NCBI GenBank assembly: GCA_902461475.1
Contig: CABPXX010000099.1
Coordinates: 1-5,875 of the forward strand
Reading direction: 5' to 3'
Length of the DNA: 5,875 bases
Origin: an uncultured Eubacteriales bacterium
GTDB taxonomy: Bacteria > Bacillota > Clostridia > Oscillospirales > Oscillospiraceae
A model generated the notes under the pieces. That model was not told the origin of the DNA and ran no database searches. It saw only the letters and a program-made list of their open reading frames with translations. The translations under genes and the position numbers were made by a program. Each line of letters begins with the position of its first letter. The first letter of the stretch is position 1. This document shows, one piece after another, positions 1-5,730 of this stretch.

Positions 1-972
1 GTGCTGGGGACGGGTGACCACGCCGGTGTTGGTGATGACATCGGCATCGGAGGTCTCCCAGGTGATGGCGCTGCCAGCCACGCCGGTGGTGGGCAGGTCC
101 AGGTTGTCGGTGAGGGCGGAGGTGTCGCCCAGAGTCAGGGCGTTGTAGTCCCGCTCCACCCGCTGATCGTCGGGGATGTTGTACATGGCGGCCACCTCGG
201 CCTCCGTCATGGCGTAGTCATAGATGCGGAAGTCGGCCACCATGCCGTTGAGCAGGTCGTTTCCGAACTGGCCGTAGCCGATGTAGTTCTGGGTGGAGCC
301 CTCCAGAATGGACAGGTCGGCGTTGGTGACCACCGAGTCGCCCACCTGGGCGCCGTCCTCGTACATGGTCATGGTGTTGGTCTCCCCGTCAAAGGTGACG
401 GTGGTGAGCTTCCAAACGCCGGTGTCCAGAGCGGTGCCCTTCTCAGGGCCCATCTCGTTGCCCCAGCCACTGTTGGTGAGGGCGGCGGTGTAGCCGGTGT
501 GTCCGGTGTTGTAGCCAGAGTCCAGCAGATACATATAGCTGGTGGTGTTGTGGCCGATGTCCCAGATGCGGGCGTAGCCGGAGGACTGGTTGACATACAC
601 CCAGAAACTGATGGTCACGGAGTCCAGGCCGTTGAGCACGCCGGCGGGCATCTCCACATAGTTGTGGCCGGTGCCGGGCTGGCCGCCCTGGAGCACGATG
701 GCGGTCTGGGTCTCGCCGAAGATTTCCACTTCTTTGGTTTCCACGCCGCTGCCGCGGGGCATGACCTCGCCGCTCTTGCCGTTGCCGCTGACGTCGTTGA
801 CAATGGTGCCGGTCTTCAGAGACTCAAAGTCGTAGTGGAGGACCAGGCCCTCGTCGGCCCGGGGCTCTGCCTGGGGCAGCTGGGCAGCCAGCACGTAGGT
901 GGGTACCATGCCCACCAGCATGGAGGCGCTGACCAGCCAGGTGCCAATCCGGGTCCAGGTTTTGCGTTTCAT
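1..972 (-). CDS. Secreted LamG-domain protein with atrophied bacterial Ig domain (5' part only)
   Basis: The first 324 residues are present and the frame is open to the left edge, so the C-terminus is missing. Residues 1-30 form a signal peptide: a basic start (MKRKTWTR), a hydrophobic core (about 11-28) and a likely cleavage site near YVLA/AQ. Residues 43-265 look like a LamG/concanavalin-A-like jelly-roll (Laminin_G_3 type). Its hallmarks are LVLHYDFE at 43-50, DVSGNG at 60-65, ISFWVYV at 121-127 and a closing ADFRIYDYAMTEAEV at 246-260. From about 272 the sequence resembles an atrophied bacterial Ig domain (LGDTSALTDNLDLP, then ITWETSDADVITNTGVV). In gut Firmicutes this pairing commonly precedes glycoside hydrolase modules such as GH43 or GH127; that a catalytic module follows here is inference. 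The ATG at 972 is preceded by GAAAGGAG (990-983), 10 bases upstream. It is transcribed away from the plus operon. Domain calls rest on remembered family patterns. Confidence 0.88.
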   Translation of the reverse strand, partial: MKRKTWTRIGTWLVSASMLVGMVPTYVLAAQLPQAEPRADEGLVLHYDFESLKTGTIVNDVSGNGKSGEVMPRGSGVETKEVEIFGETQTAIVLQGGQPGTGHNYVEMPAGVLNGLDSVTISFWVYVNQSSGYARIWDIGHNTTSYMYLLDSGYNTGHTGYTAALTNSGWGNEMGPEKGTALDTGVWKLTTVTFDGETNTMTMYEDGAQVGDSVVTNADLSILEGSTQNYIGYGQFGNDLLNGMVADFRIYDYAMTEAEVAAMYNIPDDQRVERDYNALTLGDTSALTDNLDLPTTGVAGSAITWETSDADVITNTGVVTRPQH

Positions 973-974
973 TG

Positions 975-1016
975 ATACATCGCTCCTTTCATTTGGTGGA
1001 AGTGCCGGGGATGTAT
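975..1016 (-). promoter_or_regulatory. Possible leader hairpin enclosing the LamG gene's ribosome binding site
   Basis: In the minus-strand leader, ATACATC (1016-1010) can pair with GATGTAT (981-975). This is a perfect 7-bp stem with a 28-base loop. The loop contains the Shine-Dalgarno GAAAGGAG (990-983) and the stem ends 3 bases before the ATG at 972. It could limit or present the ribosome binding site. The loop is long and the stem AT-rich, so it may be chance. Confidence 0.3.
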
Positions 1017-1127
1017 AGATGGAATAGGCGGGCCCCCTCTCTTGTGCCCAATTCTTAAATTTGTCTGTTTTGGAATAAGAAACATACAAATTATCCGTAG
1101 ATGGGCAAATTCGTACCATGTGAGTCC

Positions 1128-1156
1128 ATATTAGCCGGGGAATTCTGGGAAGTCAA
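1128..1156 (-). promoter_or_regulatory. Candidate sigma-A-type promoter for the LamG gene
   Basis: Read on the minus strand, TTGACT (1156-1151, 5 of 6 to the -35 consensus) is followed after exactly 17 bases by TAATAT (1133-1128, 4 of 6 to the -10 consensus). Transcription would start near 1121, giving a leader of about 150 bases before the ATG at 972. A second, weaker pair lies further upstream: TTTACA at 1252-1247 and GATATT at 1229-1224, also 17 bases apart. The LamG gene may therefore have tandem promoters. Confidence 0.5.
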
Positions 1157-1385
1157 GGGAGATGGGAGAAAGTTACATGAGAAAAAATGGGTGAAATTTG
1201 TACTAGTTTTTTCCTTGCAGTAAAATATCTATCTGTGAAAAATGCTGTAAAACATGAAAACATAGCGTGTTATGTGGCGGTTTTTCTGGGAAGAGTGGAG
1301 AAAATACAGAGGGGATAAATCAAGTCAAGTTGCACAAATGGTAATAATAAAACGTGAATTTGATGGTACAAAAAAGCGAAGACAT

Positions 1386-1421
1386 ACCGGGGGGATTTCC
1401 CGGTTTTAGGATAGAACCGGG
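1386..1421. repeat. Three-segment inverted repeat able to form two mutually exclusive hairpins
   Basis: ACCGGG (1386-1391) can pair with CCCGGT (1399-1404) around a 7-base loop, leaving a short T tract (1404-1407) as in a weak plus-strand terminator. Alternatively CCCGGTT (1399-1405) can pair with AACCGGG (1415-1421) around a 9-base loop. Because the middle segment is shared, only one hairpin can form at a time, which is the geometry of attenuators. No leader peptide or known riboswitch core is recognisable, so a regulatory role is conjecture. Confidence 0.4.
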
Positions 1422-1430
1422 GAAGAGGGG

Positions 1431-1464
1431 AAAAAACGCCCATCCGCCACCGGCGGCTGGGCGT
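1431..1464 (-). terminator. Strong intrinsic terminator pointing left
   Basis: The outer stem ACGCCCA (1436-1442) / TGGGCGT (1458-1464) encloses an inner stem CCGCC (1444-1448) / GGCGG (1452-1456). There is one internal mismatch and a 3-base loop. On the minus strand the hairpin runs directly into a T tract (complement of the A run at 1431-1436). On the plus strand it is followed by CATTTGG, so it is not a plus terminator. No minus-strand gene is visible upstream of it; it may stop antisense transcription or end a small RNA. Confidence 0.7.
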
Positions 1465-1483
1465 CATTTGGTATGGATTTTGG

Positions 1484-1503
1484 GGAAGTTGTCATGAACT
1501 TCC
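1484..1503. repeat. Perfect 7-bp inverted repeat upstream of the Nudix operon promoter
   Basis: GGAAGTT (1484-1490) and AACTTCC (1497-1503) flank a 6-base centre, GTCATG. The repeat lies about 53 to 72 bases before the start point predicted from the promoter at 1521-1549. That is a usual place for an activator site. It could equally be an RNA hairpin on either strand, next to the terminator at 1431-1464. No regulator family is recognisable from the site. Confidence 0.4.
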
Positions 1504-1520
1504 AGGCAAACAGCATGGCC

Positions 1521-1549
1521 TTGCCGGAAGGGGGAGACTTTGATAGAAT
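1521..1549 (+). promoter_or_regulatory. Sigma-A-type promoter of the Nudix-GNAT-PPase-GNAT operon
   Basis: TTGCCG (1521-1526, 4 of 6 to the -35 consensus) is followed after 17 bases by TAGAAT (1544-1549, 5 of 6 to the -10 consensus). The predicted start point is near 1556, giving a leader of about 24 bases before the ATG at 1580. An imperfect palindrome, CCTT...AAGG at 1519-1531, overlaps the -35 element and could be an operator. Confidence 0.6.
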
Positions 1550-1566
1550 AAAAAGCAAGAAACATG

Positions 1567-1574
1567 GGAGGTGA
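1567..1574 (+). promoter_or_regulatory. Ribosome binding site that fixes the Nudix start
   Basis: GGAGGTGA at 1567-1574 is a near-perfect Shine-Dalgarno sequence, 5 bases before the ATG at 1580. An in-frame GTG at 1571 would add three residues, but it lies inside this site and so is not the likely start. Confidence 0.8.
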
Positions 1575-1579
1575 CCGGG

Positions 1580-2017
1580 ATGCAAGTGAAGTTTTATGAG
1601 CAAGTGGAAGACCATCTGCTGCGCTTTGCGGTGATTGTGGCACGTCACAGGGGCAAGTGGGTGTTCTGCAAGCACTGGGAGCGGGACACCTATGAACTGC
1701 CTGGCGGACACCGGGAGCCGGGGGAGGGCATTCTGGAGGCCGCCCGAAGAGAATTACAGGAGGAGACGGGAGCGGCGGCGTTTTCCATCCACCCGCTGTG
1801 TGTATACTCGGTGATTGGGAAAAATCGGGTCAATGAGTCGGGAGAAGAGTGCTTTGGAATGCTGTATACCGCTGAAATTGAGACCTTCCAGGGTCAGCTG
1901 CACAGCGAGATGGAGCGGGTGCTGCTGTTGGAGCAGCTGCCCACCCGGTGGACCTATCCGGAGATACAGCCCCGGTTGGTGGAGGAGTACCGGAGAAGGG
2001 AAGAAAAGGATGGTTGA
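1580..2017 (+). CDS. Nudix hydrolase
   Basis: A 145-residue cytoplasmic protein with a perfect Nudix box at residues 43-65: G43, E49, then RELQEETGA at 57-65, matching GX5EX7REUXEEXGU. The glutamates of REXXEE bind the metal ions that drive hydrolysis of a nucleoside diphosphate linked to another group. The lead-in ERDTYELPGG, a short beta-strand start (FAVIVARHRGKWVF) and the length fit the small MutT/YtkD-like group of nucleotide-cleaning pyrophosphatases. Resemblance to Bacillus YtkD (8-oxo-dGTP hydrolase) is from memory; the true substrate cannot be read from the sequence. It is the first gene of a four-gene operon, about 24 bases after the predicted transcription start. Its last 8 bases overlap the next gene, which suggests translational coupling. 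Confidence 0.93.
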   Translation: MQVKFYEQVEDHLLRFAVIVARHRGKWVFCKHWERDTYELPGGHREPGEGILEAARRELQEETGAAAFSIHPLCVYSVIGKNRVNESGEECFGMLYTAEIETFQGQLHSEMERVLLLEQLPTRWTYPEIQPRLVEEYRRREEKDG

Positions 2018-2558
2018 CGACAGAAAAATTACCCTCATAAGAAGAACTAGGGAATCCTGTCATGCCTTTTATCAGGCACTGGTGCAAGACCCCGTGCTGT
2101 TTGGAGATGGGGAGTCATACCAGCCCTATCAGTATGACCCGGACGCTGTGAATGCCTTGTTCCACAAACGGGAGCAGCAGCGTGACCGGATGGGGTTTTC
2201 TGTACTTCTGGGGAATGTGGTCATTGGCGATGTGAGTTTCAAACACATAGACCGAGAAAAACGCTGTTGTGAGCTGGAAATTTGCATGACAAATGACCGT
2301 GTCAAAAATAAGGGCTATGGCACGCAGGCGGAACGATTGGCGGTACAGTATGCCTTTGAACAGATGGACATGGAGATGGTTTTGGCGGACTGCCTGGAGA
2401 AGAACACCAGAAGCCAGCATGTTTTGGAGAAGGTGGGATTTGAACTGGTTTCTCAGCCCCAGGGCTTCCGAGGGTATCGCATGACAAAAGAGCGGTATCT
2501 TCAAGTTATGAAGGCGAGACAGGAAGCTAAGGAAGAGACGCTTATAGACCGGCCCTAA
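2010..2558 (+). CDS. GNAT-family N-acetyltransferase (first copy)
   Basis: A 182-residue protein with the GNAT fold, expected to move an acetyl group from acetyl-CoA to an amine. The acetyl-CoA loop is at about residues 97-106 (RVKNKGYGTQ), with G102 and G104 in the R/Q-x-x-G-x-G/A position but Lys at its first position. Motif B is NTRSQHVLEKVGFE at 132-145, typical of RimJ/RimL-like members. The central strand VIGDVSF (71-77) and ELEICM (88-93) complete the core. The ATG at 2010 overlaps the Nudix stop by 8 bases and follows a purine-rich site (AAGGG at 1996-2000). The frame is open upstream to an ATG at 1815, but that part is only Nudix sequence read out of frame. The charged tail after 160 is beyond the usual fold. 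Substrate could be an antibiotic, a metabolite or a protein N-terminus. Confidence 0.9.
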   Translation: MVDDRKITLIRRTRESCHAFYQALVQDPVLFGDGESYQPYQYDPDAVNALFHKREQQRDRMGFSVLLGNVVIGDVSFKHIDREKRCCELEICMTNDRVKNKGYGTQAERLAVQYAFEQMDMEMVLADCLEKNTRSQHVLEKVGFELVSQPQGFRGYRMTKERYLQVMKARQEAKEETLIDRP

Positions 2559-2571
2559 AAGGAGATACCCT

Positions 2572-2922
2572 ATGAATCAAGAGTTTTGGACCATGTTAGA
2601 AGATTTGGTGCGGCAATCGGACGTGGTCATTGATCGCCCGAACGGTTCGGCGCACCCCAAATTTCCCGATACCATCTATCCGGTGGACTACGGATATTTC
2701 CAGGACACCACCTCCATGGACGGGGAGGGCATTGACGTATGGGTGGGAACCGCGCCGGAACAGACTGTGGACGCCATTGTGTGCGTGGTGGATGCCTGGA
2801 AGCGGGATTCGGAGATGAAAATTTTGATTGGATGTACTCAGCAGGAAAAAGCCCTGATTGAGGAGTTTCACAACCGTTCCCAGTATATGAAAGGCATTTT
2901 GATTCCCAGAGAAAGGACCTAG
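2572..2922 (+). CDS. Compact inorganic-pyrophosphatase-like protein
   Basis: A 116-residue protein resembling soluble family I inorganic pyrophosphatases, which split PPi into two phosphates. The family usually has about 165-180 residues, so this is a short version. Compared from memory with the E. coli enzyme, VVIDRPNGSAHPKFP (18-32) aligns with its E20-K29 segment, with Asp21 in place of Glu20 and K30 kept. YPVDYGYF (36-43) matches the YPxxYGY block. D50GEGID55 matches the metal-binding DGDPxD loop, with Glu for the middle Asp. D74 and D79 probably match D97/D102. The loop carrying R43 is absent, and no clear match to the Tyr-Lys pair near the C-terminus is seen. It may be a true small pyrophosphatase or act on another phosphoanhydride. 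AAAAGGAG at 2557-2564 overlaps the previous stop and lies 7 bases before the ATG. Confidence 0.8.
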   Translation: MNQEFWTMLEDLVRQSDVVIDRPNGSAHPKFPDTIYPVDYGYFQDTTSMDGEGIDVWVGTAPEQTVDAIVCVVDAWKRDSEMKILIGCTQQEKALIEEFHNRSQYMKGILIPRERT

Positions 2923-2926
2923 AGAC

Positions 2927-3409
2927 ATGCATTTGGACACACCACGGCTGACCATCCGCAGCTTTGTACCGGAGGACGCCGCCGACTTGCAGGAGATTCT
3001 GGGCGATGCCCAGACCATGGAGTATTCCGAGCCACCCTACGACCTGGAGAAAACCAAGCGGTTTCTGGCCTCCTTTTGCATTGAAAGGGGCGGCGGCGTG
3101 GCAGCGGTGCACCGGGAGACAAACAAGGTGATCGGCTACATTCTGTTTAGCCAAATCCTGCCGGGAGAGTACGAGCTGGGCTGGTTTTTCAATCGGCAGT
3201 TTTGGCGGCAAGGCTACGCCTTTGAGGCCTGCCACGCTGTGATCGAGTACGCGTTTGATGTTCTGGGGGCAAAAAAGGTCTTTTCCGAGACCATTGATGG
3301 AGTGAAATCAGTGGCTCTCATGGAGAAGCTGGGAATGGAGCGGGAGGAGATTCAGCCGGACCCGGAGCACGGCTGGCAGTGGTACGTCTATGCCATACAC
3401 AGAGAGTAA
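2927..3409 (+). CDS. GNAT-family N-acetyltransferase (second copy, RimJ/RimL-like)
   Basis: A 160-residue protein starting with the typical RimJ/RimL opening TPRLTIRSFVPEDAADL (5-21). A core strand VIGYILF lies at 68-74 and ELGWFFN at 83-89. The acetyl-CoA loop is FWRQGYAFEA (92-101), followed by a helix. Motif B is DGVKSVALMEKLGMERE (124-140), where the usual Asn before the Ser-containing helix is replaced. Length and order match single-domain GNAT enzymes. It is clearly divergent from the first GNAT in this operon (different acetyl-CoA loop and N-terminus), so a recent tandem duplication is unlikely. The ATG at 2927 is 4 bases after the previous stop; GAAAGGA at 2911-2917 serves as its ribosome site. 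It is the last gene before the terminator at 3447-3490. The acceptor is unknown; ribosomal-protein, small-molecule or drug acetylation are all possible. Confidence 0.9.
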   Translation: MHLDTPRLTIRSFVPEDAADLQEILGDAQTMEYSEPPYDLEKTKRFLASFCIERGGGVAAVHRETNKVIGYILFSQILPGEYELGWFFNRQFWRQGYAFEACHAVIEYAFDVLGAKKVFSETIDGVKSVALMEKLGMEREEIQPDPEHGWQWYVYAIHRE

Positions 3410-3446
3410 ACCATGTTTCCGTGCTGGTGTAACAAATTTTTGAAGA

Positions 3447-3490
3447 AAAATGGCCTGTTGCGGCGCAATTACGCTGTAACAGGCCATTTT
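3447..3490. terminator. Bidirectional intrinsic terminator between converging operons
   Basis: AAAATGGCCTGTT (3447-3459) and AACAGGCCATTTT (3478-3490) form a perfect 13-bp stem with an 18-base loop. The A-rich foot on one side and T-rich foot on the other (TTTT, then GGCATTTTT on plus; TTTTTCTTC on minus) give each strand a T tract. It lies 37 bases after the second GNAT stop and 17 bases after the transglutaminase stop, so it probably ends both converging transcripts. Confidence 0.88.
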
Positions 3491-3507
3491 GGCATTTTTA
3501 GAAGTTT

Positions 3508-5730
3508 TTATCGGGCTCTTCTCCCTGTCCCCACAGGGAAGAGCAGCCAAAGCAGCCAGCGCTTCCAGATGGGTGCGGACTGCCTGAGCCGCGCCACCTC
3601 GTCCCGGAACTGGCTCAGCACCAGGCTGCGCTCCTGCTGCGTGAGGGTGTGCTGGCTGAATCGGGCCTTGCGGGCCAGGTCCTCGGTCTCAGCCCCAGCC
3701 TTGCCGCCCAACCGCTCCAGCAGCCCAAACCAGCGGTAGACCTTCAGCACAGCGGCGTTGGTGTCCTTGTCCTGGCCCATCTTGCGCCAGAGTCGGTACC
3801 GGAGCTGGCGCACCAGCCACAGCCCTGCCGCCAATACCACTATGGGCACGGCCCACACCGGCCAATCCAGACTTACCTGGATGCCGCCCTGGTCCGGAGT
3901 CTCCGGGGCCACGGTAGGTGTGGGGGTCGGTGTGGCGGGGGCGGAGGTGGCGGTGGGTGCGGAAGAGGGAGCCGTGGAGGCCACAGGGGCCTGACTCTGG
4001 TTCGGGGTGTCTCCCGTGGAGGTAGGAGTCACCTCCACCGGGTACCAGCCATATCCATACAGGTAAATTTCTACCCAGGCGTGGGCATTGGAGTCCACCA
4101 CACGGGTGGTGTATTCCCTCGTGTTCTGGTCCAGGGAAGAGGAGGGAATGGTGGTGACATATCCGCTGACATACCGGGCGGGAATGCCCTGGGTGCGCAG
4201 CAGCAGGGTGGCCGCCGAGGCAAAGTGGACGCAGTAGCCCCGATGGCTCTTCTCCAAAAAGTAGGTAACAAAGTCCTCCTCGGAGGGGGTGCGGGGAGTG
4301 CGCAGGTCATAGGTGGCGTTGCGCTCCAGTAGCTGGGCGATGATGGAAGCGGTGTTTAGCTCACCAGCATATTCTCCCGTGGCATCCGCCCGGATGGGCT
4401 CGCCGCTGTTCTCCAGCTCCTCCATGGCCTGGGTAAACCAGACCAGGAGATCGCCGGAGATCTCCTCCGGTACCTCCAGGTAGGCACTGTAGGCCTCTTC
4501 CTGCTCGGATAGGGTGGGGATGTTACCCTGGCTGGAGGGAGAGTCGTCCAGGGGGATATATCCCACGGTATAGCTCTGTTGGGCCCGAGGGAAAACCAAA
4601 GGAGAATCCCAGAACACCTGCTTGTCCTCCACTACGGTGGTCTGGTAGGGCAGATAGACCATGGACCTGGGAGAGGTGAGGTAGGTGATGGTGGCCGAGA
4701 CCGGGCTGGTTCCCAACAGTGGATTGTAATTGGATAGATTATCTGTGGAGTTGGGTTCCACCCCCGTCCAGGCCTGGGAGGAGTAGTCCCGGTACACCTC
4801 TCCCCGCAGATACATGGTGCCGGGACGGAAGGAGGACACCTCCAGCATGGCTCGCCCGGTGTAGCTGCGGGGTCCGGCGGTGTAGAAATCCATCCGGGGG
4901 GCATCTTTTCCTGCATCGGGGATAGACTGCCCGCCATCCAGGGTTTCCTCCGAGGGGAACCAGTCCAGGCCCTTGAGCTGCTCCTGGAGGTACACGGCCC
5001 AAGTGGGCTGAGTGTACGAATGGAAGGGGAAGAGGAGGAGGATTAGCCAAATCAACGCCAGGGACACAGGCAGGGCCACCAGGGTGATGCGGGCGCCTCC
5101 ACTGGGGTCCCGCCGGGCGGCCAGGCTGGACAGCAGCAGGGCGGCCCAACAGGCACAGATGACCAGCATGGAAGACCAGTCCAGTTCCACCTCGGCCAGA
5201 AAGGCGGGGAGAAGCCAGGGCAGGGTGAGGGCAAAGGTGAGCCAGAAGGCACGCAGGCGGTGGATGGCCCAGCCCAGAGGCAGCGCCAGCAGGGCAAAGA
5301 CAGCGCCCAAAAAGATTTGGGTGGCGGCCTGGTGCTGGGAATCGGGCAGGGGGTAGGGCAGGGGGTAGGACACGGAGAAATAGGTGTTCTCCGTCCAGAA
5401 GTCGGTGAGGGCTTCCCAACAGGACTGGGCCCCGTAGACAAACAGGGCTTGGTTGTAGAGCAGCATCGCTCCGGTCAGCCCTAAGGTCAGGAGCACCAGG
5501 CCCTCCCGGTGTCGGGGCAGGGCCCAGATCACGGTGGACACCGCCACCCCCAGCAGGCCCATCACCAGCACGGGGGTGAACTCAGCGGGGAACTGGTAGA
5601 CCACAAGGGAAAACCGGAGGATGGAGGAGAGCAGCAGCACTTGCACCAGCACCCCCGCGGTCAGGGACAGGGGCGTGGGGGGAGCGGGCTGCCGCACAGA
5701 GGGAACTTTGCCCAGGGGTTCGCGACTCAT
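3508..5730 (-). CDS. Membrane-anchored transglutaminase-like protein (TgpA/DUF3488 type)
   Basis: A 740-residue membrane protein. About seven hydrophobic segments (roughly 21-46, 51-70, 77-99, 136-155, 159-179, 185-204, 214-236) are followed by a large extracellular part (237-621). Then come one more membrane helix (622-641) and a basic, helical C-terminal cytoplasmic part resembling DUF4129. The transglutaminase-like core lies at about 455-570. Cys500 is in HRGYCVHFASAATLLL, His550 in SNAHAWVEI, and the third position is Glu566 in GWYPVEVTP, where Asp is the textbook residue. The fold makes or breaks amide bonds through a cysteine thioester; the substrate in these bacterial proteins is mostly unknown. 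A Pro/Thr/Ser/Ala-rich linker (about 572-612) joins the core to the last helix. The ATG at 5730 overlaps the upstream stop (ATGA) and follows GAGGAGG inside that gene. Order and coupling match MoxR-DUF58-transglutaminase operons. Confidence 0.92.
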   Translation of the reverse strand: MSREPLGKVPSVRQPAPPTPLSLTAGVLVQVLLLSSILRFSLVVYQFPAEFTPVLVMGLLGVAVSTVIWALPRHREGLVLLTLGLTGAMLLYNQALFVYGAQSCWEALTDFWTENTYFSVSYPLPYPLPDSQHQAATQIFLGAVFALLALPLGWAIHRLRAFWLTFALTLPWLLPAFLAEVELDWSSMLVICACWAALLLSSLAARRDPSGGARITLVALPVSLALIWLILLLFPFHSYTQPTWAVYLQEQLKGLDWFPSEETLDGGQSIPDAGKDAPRMDFYTAGPRSYTGRAMLEVSSFRPGTMYLRGEVYRDYSSQAWTGVEPNSTDNLSNYNPLLGTSPVSATITYLTSPRSMVYLPYQTTVVEDKQVFWDSPLVFPRAQQSYTVGYIPLDDSPSSQGNIPTLSEQEEAYSAYLEVPEEISGDLLVWFTQAMEELENSGEPIRADATGEYAGELNTASIIAQLLERNATYDLRTPRTPSEEDFVTYFLEKSHRGYCVHFASAATLLLRTQGIPARYVSGYVTTIPSSSLDQNTREYTTRVVDSNAHAWVEIYLYGYGWYPVEVTPTSTGDTPNQSQAPVASTAPSSAPTATSAPATPTPTPTVAPETPDQGGIQVSLDWPVWAVPIVVLAAGLWLVRQLRYRLWRKMGQDKDTNAAVLKVYRWFGLLERLGGKAGAETEDLARKARFSQHTLTQQERSLVLSQFRDEVARLRQSAPIWKRWLLWLLFPVGTGRRAR
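5344..5367 (-). repeat. Perfect 12-base tandem duplication inside the transglutaminase gene
   Basis: Two identical copies of GGGCAGGGGGTA (plus strand) lie end to end. In the coding frame they give Tyr-Pro-Leu-Pro twice at residues 122-129, in the loop between the third and fourth membrane segments. The duplication keeps the frame and looks like a slippage product. Confidence 0.85.

Larger units (their letters stand above)
973..1579. other. Divergent intergenic region, AT-rich, no convincing gene
   Basis: These 607 bases separate the minus LamG gene from the plus Nudix operon. The stretch from about 1040 to 1380 is clearly richer in A and T than the coding sequence on either side. I find no open frame here with a ribosome binding site and a protein-like composition. 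The left half holds the candidate minus promoters and leader of the LamG gene. The right half (1386-1549) holds a dense series of inverted repeats, a minus-oriented terminator and the plus promoter, each listed separately. Nothing specific is visible in about 1260-1380. Confidence 0.6.

Noticed and set aside
1..975. Long plus-strand open frame across the left end (324 residues)
   Set aside because: It is the antisense of the LamG gene: composition is dominated by Gly, Val and His, there is no domain pattern, and the minus frame has a signal peptide, domains and a ribosome site.
1201..1380. A plus promoter or small RNA in the AT-rich block
   Set aside because: TTGCAG at 1215 and TTGCAC at 1330 have no acceptable -10 at 16-18 bases, so nothing could be supported.
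1571..1579. GTG at 1571 as the Nudix start
   Set aside because: It lies inside the Shine-Dalgarno GGAGGTGA; the ATG at 1580 is correctly spaced.
1406..1711. Minus-strand open frame of 101 residues through the intergenic hairpins
   Set aside because: It runs antisense into the Nudix gene and across a terminator, its start lacks a ribosome site, and the protein shows no recognisable domain.
1815..2009. N-terminal extension of the first GNAT to an ATG at 1815
   Set aside because: These 65 residues are Trp, Cys, Arg and Pro-rich out-of-frame Nudix sequence; the GNAT homology begins after the ATG at 2010.
2010..3409. The two GNAT genes as a recent tandem duplication
   Set aside because: Their acetyl-CoA loops, N-termini and lengths differ strongly, and a pyrophosphatase-like gene separates them; they look like independent family members.
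3649..4332. Plus-strand Gly/Val-rich open frame opposite the transglutaminase core
   Set aside because: Antisense of the catalytic domain and Pro/Thr linker; low-complexity composition and no domain.
4739..5419. Minus-strand open frame of 226 residues within the transglutaminase gene
   Set aside because: It is a shifted reading of the GC-rich gene, rich in Pro, Gly and Leu, without a ribosome site or domain.
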